From contig JBAMDO010000069.1 in NCBI GenBank assembly GCA_037074765.1, positions 502,094-566,093 on the forward strand: a stretch of 64,000 nucleotides of DNA, written 5' to 3'. Positions 24,162 through 36,641 of the stretch are shown piece after piece; position 1 is the first letter of the stretch; every line of letters starts with the position of its first letter. The notes below the pieces were generated by a model, which was not told the origin of the DNA, made no database searches, and was given only the letters and a program-made list of their open reading frames with translations. This stretch comes from Mansonella perstans. Lineage: Eukaryota; Nematoda; Chromadorea; Rhabditida; Onchocercidae. The translations under genes and the position numbers were made by a program.

Positions 24162-27100
24162 ATGGAACAACAATATCCATTATCCATTCAATCGTGAGTT
24201 TTTCAAAAAAAAAATTTTAAAAATTAAATTTCAGGTATTTTGGAAAAAAACATGTCACCTCTCTAATTATTATTATTTGTTGACATATGATAGTGTTATC
24301 TGATATGATTTATTTCGGCATTTCTAAATATAATACTAAATATACATACATATATGTGCACACACAAACACACACACATACATACCGACAAATAGATACA
24401 TCTCATCTGTAATTTGTTCTATATATATAAATAAGAGTCCAGTTAAAAAAAATTTTTGACAGTAACTGTAACATAACAATATTCGCTTACAGTAACTAAA
24501 TCATTAAAATCCAAGTATACATTAGTCATTGAAGAAAATTTTGAAGTTACAGTTACAATAACAACGCGACAAAAAAAAAAAAAAAAAACGAATTGATAGA
24601 ATAAACGGAAATTTTATCCATTCTACCAAAAAGCTACCGCATTATAAAACGTATCCGATTTACACACACATATTACGAGAATGTTACAAAAAGCTAAACA
24701 CTAGTTAGCAGACATTGTGGCACGATATTTTATCTATCAACAATATATATATTAATTTCAGTTAATTGTAACCTAAACCTAACCAATCAATCTCCTCCCG
24801 CCCCCATTTCAGTATTAATTTTATTAACTATTTCATTTCATTTTCAGTGAGAGTGCATTTGATAGCGATCAGGTCGCATGTGTTTGCAAAGTTTTATATC
24901 AGTCAGGTGACATCGATCGTTTGGTATGAAATAGTTTTACTTTTACTTTTTTTTTCTTTTATCGAATTTCATTTATCAAATTTTTTTTTTTAAATTTTTC
25001 ATAACAACAATTTTGTTGTTTTATTATTATGATTTTTTTTGCAATAACATAGCAAAAATTCTTCATCATGATTCTATTTCCAATAGTTTAACAGTGATTC
25101 ACTATCATGATTCTTTTTGCAATGACGCAGCAGTGGTTCATTATCATGATTTTGTTTCCAATAACTTAGATATGGTTCAATATCATGATTTTTTTTTGCA
25201 ATAATTTAGCAATGATTCATTACCATGATTCTTTTTGGAGTAACGCAGTAATAACTCATTATTGTGAGTCTACAGTATAGCAAGAACTCTTTATTATGAT
25301 TTTGATGATTTTGTTTCCAACAATTTAGCAAGGTCCATTATCATAATTCTTTTTGCAATAACACAGTAATCGGTTCATTGTCGTGGTTTTTTTTTAGGAT
25401 AATATAGCAGTTAGCATTATTACTGCAATAGCTTTATTTACCAACAACAAAATTCTTTTTTTTTAAACACATTTTTTTTTGCAAATACTATCTTATATTA
25501 CTCATATCTTGGTCATTATCTTATCTTACTCCTGTCTTAATAACTATTCTGTCTTACTCATGTCTTAATTACGATCTTGTCTTACTCATACCTCAATCAC
25601 GTATAGAAAGCATAATGGAACAACTGTATCAGTATTATCACTATCACTAAATGTGTCAATACTAAATGATAATTAAAATATGATAATGATAAATTTCATT
25701 TAACTAATCTCTAATAAATTTCAAGGCTGACTTTATTTGGGCAATACCAAATCGTGAAGAATTACGACGCAATGAAAGTGTCCTTAAAGCTCAAGCATTA
25801 ATCTATTTTCATCGGCAAAATTTCAAAGAACTTTATCGAATTCTTGAAACGAATCAATTTTCACCCGAAAATCATGCTGAATTGCAAGACTTATGGCTTA
25901 AAGCACATTATAGTGAAGTAATACAAATGTTCCACAAAACTAAATTTTGATTTGAACGAATCTTTATCATGAACTTTGCGCATATTTGATAAAAAAGTCA
26001 AAAATTTGAAAAAGTGAAAATTTCAAAATTTAATTAAAATCCAAATTTTACGCATTAAAATTATTTCACGTATTAAAACTTGAGACAAAAAAAATTGAAA
26101 ATTTTTTTTTGTACTTTTTGCTTAGGCTGAAAAAATACGAGGTCGAGAATTAGGAGCAGTTGGCAAATATCGTATAAGACGAAAATTTCCGCTACCACGA
26201 ACAATTTGGGATGGTGAAGAAACGAGCTATTGCTTTAGAGTATGCGCATTAATTAAATTATTTAGAGTTATTCAATATAGCGTATGTTACAAGTGTAGTA
26301 GTAAGTGCAGGTATGAAACAAGTAATTATCAATCAATTAAGTAATTATTCACAGGAAATGATAAATGCCTTGTTAATCAATCAATTTGTTTTTGCAAACA
26401 TTTAATTGCTTAAATTATTTCAATTTATATTTAAACATACTTTTACAATATAATGAATACTTGAACATACTTTTACAGTATTATGAATACTTAATACTTT
26501 TATCATGAGTACTTTAACAGTATAATGAAAATAACATGGTATAATGAAATTACTGTAAAGCTAATTTGAAATAATAAAAAATTTAATCGATTTCTTTTGA
26601 ACTTAACTTGTAATAATTCTCTTAGTTAGTAATTAATATAATGTTCTAATTGAAAAGAAAAATTTCGAAATTAATGAACTTTTTTTGTTTTTTTCAGGAA
26701 AAATCAAGGTATACATTAAAAAATTGGTATGCTAAAAATCCTTATCCGTCACCAAGAGAAAAAAAAGAATTAGCCGACGAAACGCATCTTACCGTAACAC
26801 AGGTATCAAATTGGTTTAAAAATCGACGGCAACGTGATCGTGCAGCGGAAAATAAGGGAAGGTAAGGTATTTATTTTATTTATTACAGTTATTTTCTATA
26901 TTAAATGAAACGACACAGAAGATAAGTTTTTTTTTTGCTTTTTTTCTTGCGCTTCAAATATTACCGAAATAAAAAATTAAAAGAAGAATGCTTTAGAAAA
27001 AATGAAAAGGCAATAAATTATTTTACATGTAAATCAATTAAGATAATTATGCGACATGAACTAAAATCGATTACGATAGTTACATGATAAGAATTGAAAT

Positions 27101-30100
27101 TGATCACGTTGATTGCATAATATGAATTAAAATAGATCAAATTGATTGTGATATGAGCTAAAATCCGATAATTGCGCGATAAGAATTACAATTGATTACG
27201 GTGATAACGTGATGCAGTTACGTGTTCACTTACTGAGTGCTAATTGACATTAATCTTTACTAACTCGAAATTTTCAATTTTTATTTCATATTTCTCCATC
27301 TTTTCCATTTTTGATTGAATTGAATAATTTTTAAATCGTAAAGTGCAAATTTGCCATTATGTTTTTCTAATGGCTAAAAATTTTTTTGATTCATTGTTAA
27401 AAATTTCATAGACTTTTCGGGTCAATTAAAAATTTTTTTTGTCTTCACTTTTAAAATTTCCTTTTTTTTAACCTCATCTAATTCAAAAACTATTGTCCAT
27501 AAATGTGAAATGTATTTGATTGTAAGATTTCATTTCTGATTTGATTTCCAAGTTTGATTTCTCATTCTCTTAGTAGTCGAGTTGTGTTAAAAATGGATTC
27601 TAAGTTAATTCAAGATTTCATTTCTGGCTTAATTTCCAAGTTCGATTTCTCACCTCTCTTAAAAGTCGCGTTGTGTTAAAAATGAATTCCAAGTTGATTC
27701 AAGATTTAATTTCTGATTTAGTTTTCAATTTTCTCTTAGTTTCTCATTTTCTCAAATCATTCCATGCTATCGTAGAAAACACTAACATTCATCAAGTGTA
27801 ATAGGTAAATGATAGCCAAAATCATGAAACTTTAAAAAAAACTTGAAACATTTGAAACGTATGATCTGTTCAGATTTAATAATAAAAAGGACTAGGCCTT
27901 AGGACAAAAATATTTCAATCAAAAAAATTTCTAAAATTTTCATTTTTTTCTAGCTTGAAGAAGAAATAATAGCTTTCTTCCATACTCATATCAGGTGTAT
28001 TAAAATAAAATTCAAATTACAGTAATATGCTTTAAAGTTGATCTGATAACAGTGATATCGTGATCATACCACTGGATGAAAATTAAATTTGAAAAAATTT
28101 TTTTTTCCAAAATATTTCTTTGTAGTTTCATTTATACATTCCATTCACTTTTTTTTAAACATTTCCCCATATTAATAATGATCATTTGCCATTTTTATCA
28201 CTAAATTATCACTAGCATTATTATTACTATTCTTAAGCTTTTGATCTAGCTGCTATTAATTCCTCATTCATTATACCCTCATTTTAAAAATAATTTTATC
28301 ATTATTAGTCATTGTTACCATTATCATAATCATCATCATCATCTAATATACATTATCATTAATGTAATCAGCATCTAATATCCTTGTCATAATTTTTCGT
28401 GAATGCTACACATGACGAAGAACAAGCGCTCATGTCACCACTTGTCAAGTTTGATTGATAAGGACAAATGCGTATGTCAGTTGCACCTGACAAATTATTT
28501 CATTCTTTATGAAAAGAATAGTTTTATTCTTCATCTATTCATTTGTTTCGCTTTCTCTCTCTCTCTTTCTTACTTTCTTAATTTCCCCTAAAAATAACTC
28601 TCTTACTTCCTTAATTCCCTCTAAAAATAAATGCTTAATTCGTTTTAAATACTTCTGAAATGATTTGTTGCAATAAAAAAGGTAGGCAAGATATCACTCA
28701 AATTAAGGCGCTAAATTGATAAATGATACTTTATCACTAGTACTACTACTACTAACCACTTCTTCTACACCAATAACAACTGCTAAACTACTGTTATTAA
28801 CTAACCTACATCAATCAATTGAAATGTCCAAAAAGATTTATTACAATCAACAATAGTAATATGTCATTTTTGACATGTAAATATATCTTTTAGGATAAAT
28901 TCAGGGAAAGTGAAAAAAAATTAATTTTACTTATTTAGAATTTTTTTTAAAAATATAAATTAAGAAATGGTCCCAAAAATTTTCACAATTTTTCCTTTTT
29001 TTAGTAATAAATATATTGAACAAATAATAATAATTTTCTAAGCATATAATGGTGTGATTGCTAAAAATTTTGTTTTACCTTCTATTTTTTAATTAAAATT
29101 TGAAAAAAAAAGAACACAAGAAACAATTAACAGCAAGTGCAAAAAATTTACTAAGCATATAAAATTTGATTTACCAGGAAAATAAAGAAGTTTTGCAAAA
29201 TTCTCTTTTCTTTTTTTATTTTTTTTTTTCATTAATAATTTGATTTTAAATTTCTGCAAGATTTTAAATTTAAAAAAAAAAGAAAAAACATTGATCATAT
29301 TATAAAACAAATTTTAAAGGTCGAAGATTAGTTAAGATTACAGTAATTTTTTGAATGGAATAATTTTAAATGAATTTCTACATGAACACAGTAAGCAAAA
29401 CAAAATGTGCCAAATAGTCCAACTTGTCTTGTGAATGAAATTGGTTACTCATTAAATGTTAATTTTTGCTAATTAATTAATCATTAGCATTTTTATTGTA
29501 ATCCTACAAAAAACGAAATAAAAATTGACAAAATTCAAAACAAGAAAAAAAATTTCAAAATAATTCAGTCATTTGAAAATAAATCATATCTCTTTCTTTC
29601 TCTTTCTTTGTTAACTATGATAGATTTTTGTTAATCAATTCCAAACACAATTCATTTTAACATTCGCATAACGATTGTGTTCATTTTGTGTAAACGATGT
29701 TGCTTGGCAGTTGAGAGAAGAAAGCTGTGACCTGTAATTCCGTTAGACCACTTGACACTTAACAGAACAGAAGAATAGAACTTTTACCAAGTATTTGCAT
29801 ATGTCTGTCTGTTTATCTGTTTGAGATATACGTATATGTATGTATGTGTGTGTATGTGTGTGTGTCTGTGTATGTACAAGTATGTGTCATTCACTTCAAA
29901 CTTTCAAATGTTGTTGTTTTTATTCATTGTTATTAATGAAAACAAAAAAGGAGAAGAGGAAAAAAAAGAAAGCATTGGGCAATTTGAAGGGTTTTATTTA
30001 CAGAAGTGGACAATGATATCTATACTACTCAAAATGGACATTAACTAATTCACTCAAAATGGCGCTAACTAATTCATTTCTTTTTTTTAATGTAACAATG

Positions 30101-32844
30101 ATTTGCGTGAAATGTCAAAGTTCATTTACTTATTTTCAATTTTCGAAAAAAAAAAAAAAAAAAAACAGGAAATTATTTTTTAACAATGTTACGAGTTTTC
30201 AAACATAGAAATTAATGGACTATTGATTTAATTAAATCCGTTAAAATTCCCCGAATAAAACTGAATGAGAAACTTAAGAGATGATCAAATAATTCAACTT
30301 GGTCATTTTTAAAAACAATTTTAAATTGTTAATTTATAAAGAAAAAAGCCTTTTAAATGCTATTAGTGACTTTTGAATGCTATTAGTGCAATTGATTCGG
30401 TTAAATTATCATACAAAATATTCGACCGATAGATAAATTAAGAAAAATTGAAATTATTTTAGTATAACGAATCTATTAATCGGCAAAATTAATAATTAAT
30501 TTGATCCACGGATAATTAGCTTAATTAGATGGGATCATTTCACAAAATCCTCATGATAGCAGTAACAAATGTTTACAGGGAAAATTTTATTTTTTAATTC
30601 ATAATTTCAAATTTTGAAAAAGTTATATTAAAAGTATACAGTTCTAAGCACAAGATAGTAAATACATTTTTAAATACGAATGAAAATACTGTTCCTGATG
30701 ATGATGATATCAATAATACATTATTAATAAATCACCCCGCAAATCCCAGCCAAACAGCACATACGCTAACTCCGTCACAACTATCGAATCATGACGGATC
30801 ACGTACACCCCACGTAAATTGTTCATACACCACTGCTATAAACTGAATCGTGCCAATTGACGATGTTGATATGATAGTGATGATGACAATGATGATCGTT
30901 TTTCATTTCTGATAATGACAAAAATGAACAAAGACAATGAAAAGTATTTGTTCATTATTAGAGTAATCTGTGTGGAAAAGCATATGTCTCAAAGTTAACA
31001 TAACATTTAATTACCTGATGAATTTTGAATCTATGAAAATGAACAAAGATTTAAAATACTTAAACATTGCATTAAAGTTCTAATAATATTAATTATTAAA
31101 AATTTGAATAATTAAATTTAAATTATTAATTTGAATTATTCTGATTGCAGTGTTTGCGCAAATATTTTTAAATTTCAAATAAATTATTAAATTATGCAAA
31201 TTTTGAAATATTACCTGATACCCGTTTTTAATTTACCTGATATTTGTGCACGCTAAACATATGTAATTATTTTAAATCATATTACATTTACTAGTTATTT
31301 TTGGTATCATAAATTTTTTATACTAATTATTTCACTTATATTTTAAATACTAATTATTTCATTTATATTTAATCGAACTAATTATCTTATTTATAATTAA
31401 AACTGCTCCAATCATTTATCAATTTGGTCAAAAAGCAAATGGAAATTTGAATTCATTTATTTTTTTAGCTAATTACAATGTAGTAATTTGCTATACCTTC
31501 CTTAATAGTTTTATCTGAAAAGTATAAAACAACTAAATAAATATTAAATCTAGTAATTAATGACTAATCCGGAGTTCCTTTTTTTTAATCCGGAATCTAA
31601 TTTCGTCATTTAATATCGAAGTCTTAAACGCTTCACGTGCTTATTTGTTTGTGCTTTAACGAAAATATTATAAATGAAGTAAATCTACTAATAAATGATT
31701 AATTCGGAATTCGTTTTTTCTTTTCCGGAATCTAATTTTATCATTTAATATCGAATCCTAAATGTTTCGCACACTTATTTGTTGACGCTTTAACGAATAA
31801 TCGTAACTTTCAGATTATTTTATCTAAAGTACGATTATTAGTCGTACCATATATTTATGAATTGATTTAATGTAAATTTTTTTACCTAACCATAATTATG
31901 TGACTAAAATTTTAATAATTATCATGCACGACTTCTTACAATGAAAATTGCAATGTTAGTTTAGAAATTTGAAATTTAAGTTTGCAAACTTAAAATTTTT
32001 TTTTATATAAATATCATTTTTAGCACTAAATAATCACAACTATTAATTTCTCTTGATTAATTAAAATTATGTTTAGTTTATATGGAAATATGATTACTGA
32101 ATGAAAGAATCAAGTTTATTATTTTAGTATTTCACTTTTATTTTTACTTATATCTTTCTTTGATTTGAAATTTGAATTTAATTAAACATATTTTTTCACG
32201 CAATGAAGTTAGTCTTCTTTTTTCAGAAAATCATTTTTACTACAAAACGAATTTTTGGTAAAAATAAGCCAAGCAAATAGAGCAAATAAGCCTAGCAAAT
32301 AAAATAAAAAGCCAAGCAAATAAAATAAATAAGCTTGGCATAGTTTGTGCATTTACAATTTTTAATCTTTTATTGACTAAACAAAAAGTTGTTTGGTTCT
32401 TTTTTTATAATTTTGATTAAAATTTGATAAACTTTATACATTGGCAAAAAAAATTTTTGTAGTGCATCTGGTGAACGTAAGGAAGATTCCGATATATCCA
32501 GTGATGATGGCTTATTTGATATTAAACATCAACAACAACAGCAGCACCAACAACAACACCATCAACGACATCAACAACAACACCAACACCAACACCAACA
32601 ACAACAACAACAGCAACAGCAACGACAACAATGTACACAAATGCTTCTGAATCCATCATCAATGTCAATGACAATGTCATCAACCATTCCGGAAACAAAT
32701 AGTAATATTGCTGCAGCTTATAGTAATCAATTAGCTGTTGCAACTGCTTCAGGATTTAATTTTCCCTACAATTCAACAAATCAATCCATGCAATACATTC
32801 CGAGTGCTGATATGTTATATATGACAAATTATCAGTCATTGTGA
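24162..32844 (+). CDS. SIX1/2-class homeobox transcription factor (ceh-33/ceh-34 type)
   Basis: Six exons: 24162-24193, 24848-24923, 25726-25917, 26126-26239, 26698-26861 and 32463-32844. All junctions are GT..AG with consistent phase; 960 nt give 319 aa. The SIX domain spans about residues 12-125 ([76 protein letters not shown]). The homeodomain spans about 129-188, with the recognition helix [18 protein letters not shown]. The EETSYCF start of the homeodomain and NPYPSPREK place it in the SIX1/2 (sine oculis) subclass rather than SIX3/6 or SIX4/5. The last exon encodes an acidic serine stretch ([11 protein letters not shown]), then a Gln/His-rich tract at about residues 215-251 (CAA/CAC codon run), then a Ser/Thr/Asn-rich tail. 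Intron 5 is 5.6 kb and repeat-rich. C. elegans has two SIX1/2 genes, so I give no single symbol. The 5' end may be trans-spliced. Confidence 0.95.
24357..24383. repeat. (CA)n microsatellite in SIX intron 1
   Basis: Short cacacacaaacacacacaca run between exon 1 and exon 2 of the SIX gene. Confidence 0.8.
25030..25400. repeat. Degenerate tandem repeat in SIX intron 2, period about 55-60 bp
   Basis: About six copies of a unit containing ttcattatcatgatt and then tttgcaataacgcagcag. Alternate copies carry gtttccaataactta instead of ctttttgcaatgacg. The whole repeat lies within the intron 24924-25725. The open frame across it is not conserved. Confidence 0.75.
27527..27735. repeat. Tandem duplication, period about 88 bp, 2.5 copies
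   Basis: Two nearly full copies of a unit running from gatttcatttctg through gagttgtgttaaaaatgg to ttaattcaa, with a partial third copy. Divergence is low (cgagttg versus cgcgttg; ggattctaagttaa versus gaattccaagttga). Intronic. Confidence 0.85.
29833..29880. repeat. (TG)n microsatellite
   Basis: Imperfect tgtgtgtatgtgtgtgtgtc run in SIX intron 5. Confidence 0.85.
31545..31810. repeat. Tandem duplication, period about 137 bp, two copies
   Basis: Copy 1 (about 31545-31670) and copy 2 (about 31681-31805) share aatccggaatctaattt, catttaatatcgaa and tttaacgaa in the same order with scattered substitutions. It lies near the 3' end of SIX intron 5. Confidence 0.85.
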
Positions 32845-32947
32845 TTGAACGCAGTGTTTACATTATTTTCTAAATAATTTTAAAGAATTTAAATTATCAC
32901 AATCATTTTTTTTTTTTTTTTTTTTTGGAATTATATCATAAATTGTT

Positions 32948-33258
32948 GCAGATGTTTTAGCTAGCCACTTTAATATCGCAGACAGATATTTTAGCGCCTT
33001 TAATATCCAGCCAGATATTTTAGCGGCTTCAATGTCGGAGCTTAGATATTTTAGCCAGCACCTTTAATATTGCAGCCAGATATTTTAGCTTGCATCTTTA
33101 ATGTTTCAGTCAGATATTTTAGCTAACATCTTTGATGTCGCAACTGGATACTTTAACTAGCATCTTTTTTGTCTCAGCTGGATATTTTAGCTAACATTTT
33201 TAATGTTGCAACTAGATATTTTAGCTAGCATCATTAATATCACAGCCAAATATTTAGC
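32948..33258. repeat. Degenerate minisatellite, period about 33-35 bp, about nine copies
   Basis: Units of the form cagccagatattttagc followed by tagcatctttaatat repeat about nine times with substitutions and small indels. The array starts about 100 bp after the SIX stop codon, probably in its 3' UTR or just beyond, and ends exactly where the 1.5-kb duplicated segment begins. Confidence 0.85.
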
Positions 33259-33485
33259 GCCTATTTAATTTAATTATACAAAGAAAGAAATTCAAATCAA
33301 CAGTTTTTTATATGAAAATTTTTCGGTTTCTTTTTTTCTTAAGTGACAATAATTTTATTAATTAATTAAAATTCATTCCAAACTATAAAAATATTATTGG
33401 ATTTGTTATATGGTCTAATTTATTTAGCTATAATATTGCGTAACAGTAAACAGCTATTATTACTACTATATGATTATCATAAGTC

Positions 33486-33653
33486 GATAAGATCATTTGA
33501 TAACGAGTCATCTTGTTTTCCCGCAATAACTGATAATTTCTTTATCAAGCCATTTTGTTGCAATTTGATTCTATGTAAGATATAAACTATTTTTTTAAAT
33601 GGATGGATGCATTAATTAAACAGTTCATATTTTCAATGTGTGTGTGAATGCCT
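33486..33653. other. 168-bp block nearly identical to 41011-41178
   Basis: Within the two duplicated copies this stretch (from gataagatcatttgataacg to gtgtgtgtgaatgcct) differs at one position only (an a/t change after actattttttt). DNA on both sides, including the Ly-6 terminal exon, has diverged clearly. It contains a small dyad (ttgataaagaaattatca on the minus strand). It lies about 0.8 kb downstream of the exon-copy stop on the minus strand. Function unknown; it could be a 3' regulatory element, a noncoding RNA or a gene-conversion tract. Confidence 0.7.
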
Positions 33654-34461
33654 TTTTATGTTTCATATGAACTTTGAGAAATTTTTTAAATTGAAAACTG
33701 AACAAAAAAAAAGTTAAAAAAAGGAAAGAAGGTAAGTAAATTAAAAAATGTCATTCGAATAACCAAAAAACTTAAATTTCAGAAAGAGAAATGCAGAAAT
33801 ATTTTTCACTCTGAATATTATCTACTATATAAGATTAATTCGAACAAAATTATCGATCATTTTTATCTAGGTATAATAATTTGAAATCAAATGAAATAAT
33901 TACTTTGAATATAATTCAAGTTAATGAATAAATTAGGATTTTAGTTTTAAGGTTTTAAGAGCCTGGTAGGTTTTAATTTTAAATTTTAACTAACTAAATT
34001 TGGTTAGTTAAAAAATGATTCTTCATTCTTTGCTTTTTTTCGTCAATTTTTTTAAAGTAGATGGCTGATATATTTCCGATGATATCTTTTATCATTTCAA
34101 TACATAATATAAATGTAACTTTTCTTCAATGGTATGTTAACAAAACAAACAAATTTTGTAAATTGATCACTAAAAATCAATTCATTGAATCGATCAATCA
34201 GTTAGTCAATCAGTCTATCGAACAATTAGCAATATTAGAGAAATTAGCAAATTAACATAAATGCAAATGAAATGAATTGAGGAAAAAGTGTCCAATAAAA
34301 ATTATTAATAAAATTTTGTTAGAAATAGAATCTTAGGCAACAATTTTAACACTTTTAAAATTACTGACAAATTGTATTTCAAGAATCAAAATTTCAGCAG
34401 TTTCAAAATTCACTTTAACAATTTTTTTTGATTATGAAAAACTAAGTTTGAGCAAAAAAAA

Positions 34462-34594
34462 TTACAAAAATTTAATTAAAAAATATATTAGAAATGATAG
34501 CACAGAAATGTAAATTGTAGGAGACGTTGATGCATTGCAAAGATCTTTCTGACATGCATATAACAGAATTTGATCGGAACTATCGAAAAAATAC
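34462..34594 (-). pseudogene. Duplicated terminal exon of the Ly-6 (ODR-2/HOT-type) gene: exon relic or alternative last exon
   Basis: It is exactly 133 bp, as is the functional exon at 42050-41918. It keeps the TTCAG acceptor, the same phase (completes AG|G = Arg), an uninterrupted frame and a TAA at the same place. Conserved pieces are FDSSDQI, ACQKDLCN and the hydrophobic tail VLSFLIYFL needed for GPI attachment. Eight of 43 residues differ, including loss of a cysteine: LCACQ has become LYACQ, which should remove one Ly-6 disulfide. Splicing to it from the donor at 42468 would require skipping the nearer copy, an intron of about 7.9 kb. It is either a decaying duplicate or an alternative last exon; I cannot tell which without transcripts. 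Confidence 0.75.
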
Positions 34595-34800
34595 CTGAAG
34601 AATGGAAATGAATGAAATGATTAATGAATTGATGGGAATGAATTTGTTGTAAAGTTATTCGGGGAAAAAAACATAAGCGATTAATTTCATCCATAAATAA
34701 ATTTTTACTAAACTAAAATGATTAGTCCGGAAAAAATATGTTTATCAATAAAATGATTGATCCGGCAATGCAGTATACTAAATTGATTAAAAAATTCCTT

Positions 34801-36289
34801 GATGATGGTTCTTTTTTATTATAAGTTCCATGAAACACTGGAAAATTAGAAGTAATCTAAAAGACGCTAAAAGTGAAAAAGAAAAGAAACCCGTTCAATT
34901 TATTACATAGAAAATATACGAATCGCTTTTTTCCAAATTATTAATCAGACGACATAAAAAAAAAATTATCATCGATTTTAAATTAACATCATGAATGAAC
35001 TGAAATTAAGAATAAAGTGTTTATGATAAACCAATCAATCATTAGATTAACTATTCAATATTTATTGTTTTATGAGAATATTTGTAATAACAAAAATTTT
35101 AAATTTCTAAAATCTTAAAATCGGTTACGAATTATACAGAGAAAAGTAGAAACTGACAAGCAATTAACTTTCATTCACGTATGTGTTTCATGCAAGAAGT
35201 AAGGTTGTACTTTTGTGATACAATCTATCATATAATTGCTCATTTCTCACCTAAATTCTATCATTTCAAATTTAATGATCAATCATTTAATAGTTCGCTG
35301 CATTCATAAATGTTGAACTTTAACCTTAGATTTGTAAAAAATTCTATAGGCAATGTAAATCCGTACATCAAATAAGTGCCATAAATTCTGAAAGTATTTT
35401 GTTACTCAAGGAAAAAGAAGCAAATTAAAGGAAAAAGAGAGAAAAAAGTTACTTTTGTTTGAATGATTAACACACAATTTTTATCAAGTAACTTTTTTAA
35501 ATTAATTCGATTAAACAAATGAATTCCAATTCCAAAATTCCCTATCAAATTAGTTGCGGATTTATGAAAACAATTTTGAAATTTCCTCGTAATTTCCAAC
35601 TTGTTCTAATTAATGATTCTTGTTTTAATTAATGATTCCTGTGTATCGCTGCAATAAATAGGTCCATCTCTTTCAATTCAATTTGTTCACTGTCATCCGT
35701 CCATTATTCATTTACTGAAGTACTTCGTTCAAACGACAACTTACAATCAATAATTAACAATCTTCCACAAAAAGTCAGTTCATTCGAAAAGTTTACTTTT
35801 CATCGTTTTTTTTTTTACCGCAATATTTTTTCTACAAATCATGATAGAATTTGATCATTCATATAAGCGATGAAAAAAGTAATTAATGAAATTAAAAAAA
35901 TATATGAACGAATTTTTTTGCAATGTAAAAAAACTGGGAAACATGAGATGATAAATTTCATAAAATCATTGGTAATTAGCTAACTGTTAAATTACAGTTT
36001 TTTAACAATTTCTATTCACATTTTTTAAATTTCAATTAAATTTGAAAATATGAGCTATAAAATGGAAATTAAATTGCTTTAAGCTTCCTATTAAAATGGA
36101 TTTAAACGAAATTTAAATAATGATTTAGCATTTTTGTTCAATACAGATTAATATGTGTTAATGTGAATTAATTAGCTGACAGAGAATATAGCATTAATTT
36201 CCTTTTATTTTTGATTATTATTTTAAAATTTCATTCAAATTTTTTAATTTTGTTAAAAAAAAAATTTTCTTTTACAGCTGAATCAAAAA
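34801..36289. other. AT-rich spacer without recognised features
   Basis: It contains low-complexity A/T tracts and short meaningless open frames. I see no exon, RNA gene or clear repeat here. Confidence 0.6.
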
Positions 36290-36641
36290 ATGTTTCCGTT
36301 GCCTTTATCGATCCAATCAATCATATCGATACTATTATATATGATTGGTATAACAATTAGCATGCAAATTTGGCATTTGTTCCCAAAACGAGTAAGTGCA
36401 AATATGTTTATTTGTTTGCTAAAACACATTGTATAACAAGAAATCCTATTTTAAATTTTAATTTAATCGTATAATATTTTGAAATTTAAATAATTATGAA
36501 TCAGATAATTTTCGAAATAATAAATCAATTTTTGTTCTTCAGCCAATACCGAAAATTCAAGGTGGTAAACAGCAGTACATAGAACCTGGAATTAATAGAA
36601 TCCGTATAGCAAGCAATGATCTTAAGGTATTACTAACATGA
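36290..36641 (+). CDS. Putative small secreted or single-pass membrane protein (family not recognised)
   Basis: Exon 1 (36290-36391) begins with ATG 12 bp after a good TTTACAG site, possibly a trans-splice acceptor. It encodes a hydrophobic N-terminus (PLSIQSIISILLYMIGITIS) followed by WHLFPKR, and ends at a consensus AGTAAGT donor. Exon 2 (36543-36626 or 36641) follows a TTCAG acceptor in phase 0 and encodes PIPKIQGGKQQYIEPGINRI and RIASNDLK. If the gene ends here the stop is TGA at 36639 (66 aa, ...NDLKVLLT). Alternatively a donor at 36627 joins a later phase-0 exon such as 39938-40183 or one at about 37059. KR directly after the hydrophobic segment could be a processing site or a stop-transfer anchor. 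I do not recognise the family. Support rests on splice signals and non-repetitive sequence only. Confidence 0.5.

Larger units (their letters stand above)
26862..32462. other. Large intron 5 of the SIX gene (5.6 kb)
   Basis: This is the only long intron of the SIX gene, separating the homeodomain exon from the Gln/His-rich C-terminal exon. It holds tandem duplications listed separately (27527-27735 and 31545-31810), a degenerate ~40-bp repeat at 27040-27200 (aattgaaattgatcacgtt-type units), TC- and TG-rich microsatellites near 28555 and 29840, and A/T homopolymers. I see no alternative coding exon. Confidence 0.7.
33259..34800. repeat. Segmental duplication, copy A (partner at 40751-42265)
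   Basis: This segment matches 40751-42265 in the same orientation, about 7.5 kb away, over about 1.5 kb with interspersed indels. Matching landmarks include ctatttaatttaatta at the left end, aactataaaaatatta, gaaagagaaatgcagaaata, gatcggaactatcga and aaactaaaatgatta at the right end. It includes a full-length copy of the terminal exon of the Ly-6 gene (34462-34594, minus) and the 168-bp block at 33486-33653. Its left edge abuts the minisatellite, which may have helped the rearrangement. Confidence 0.93.

Noticed and set aside
33397..33585. 62-codon plus-strand frame overlapping the 168-bp conserved block
   Set aside because: The frame upstream of the block is broken in the partner copy (a TGA just before 41011), so only about 30 codons are shared, and these are shared because the DNA is identical. 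A short peptide cannot be excluded but is not supported.
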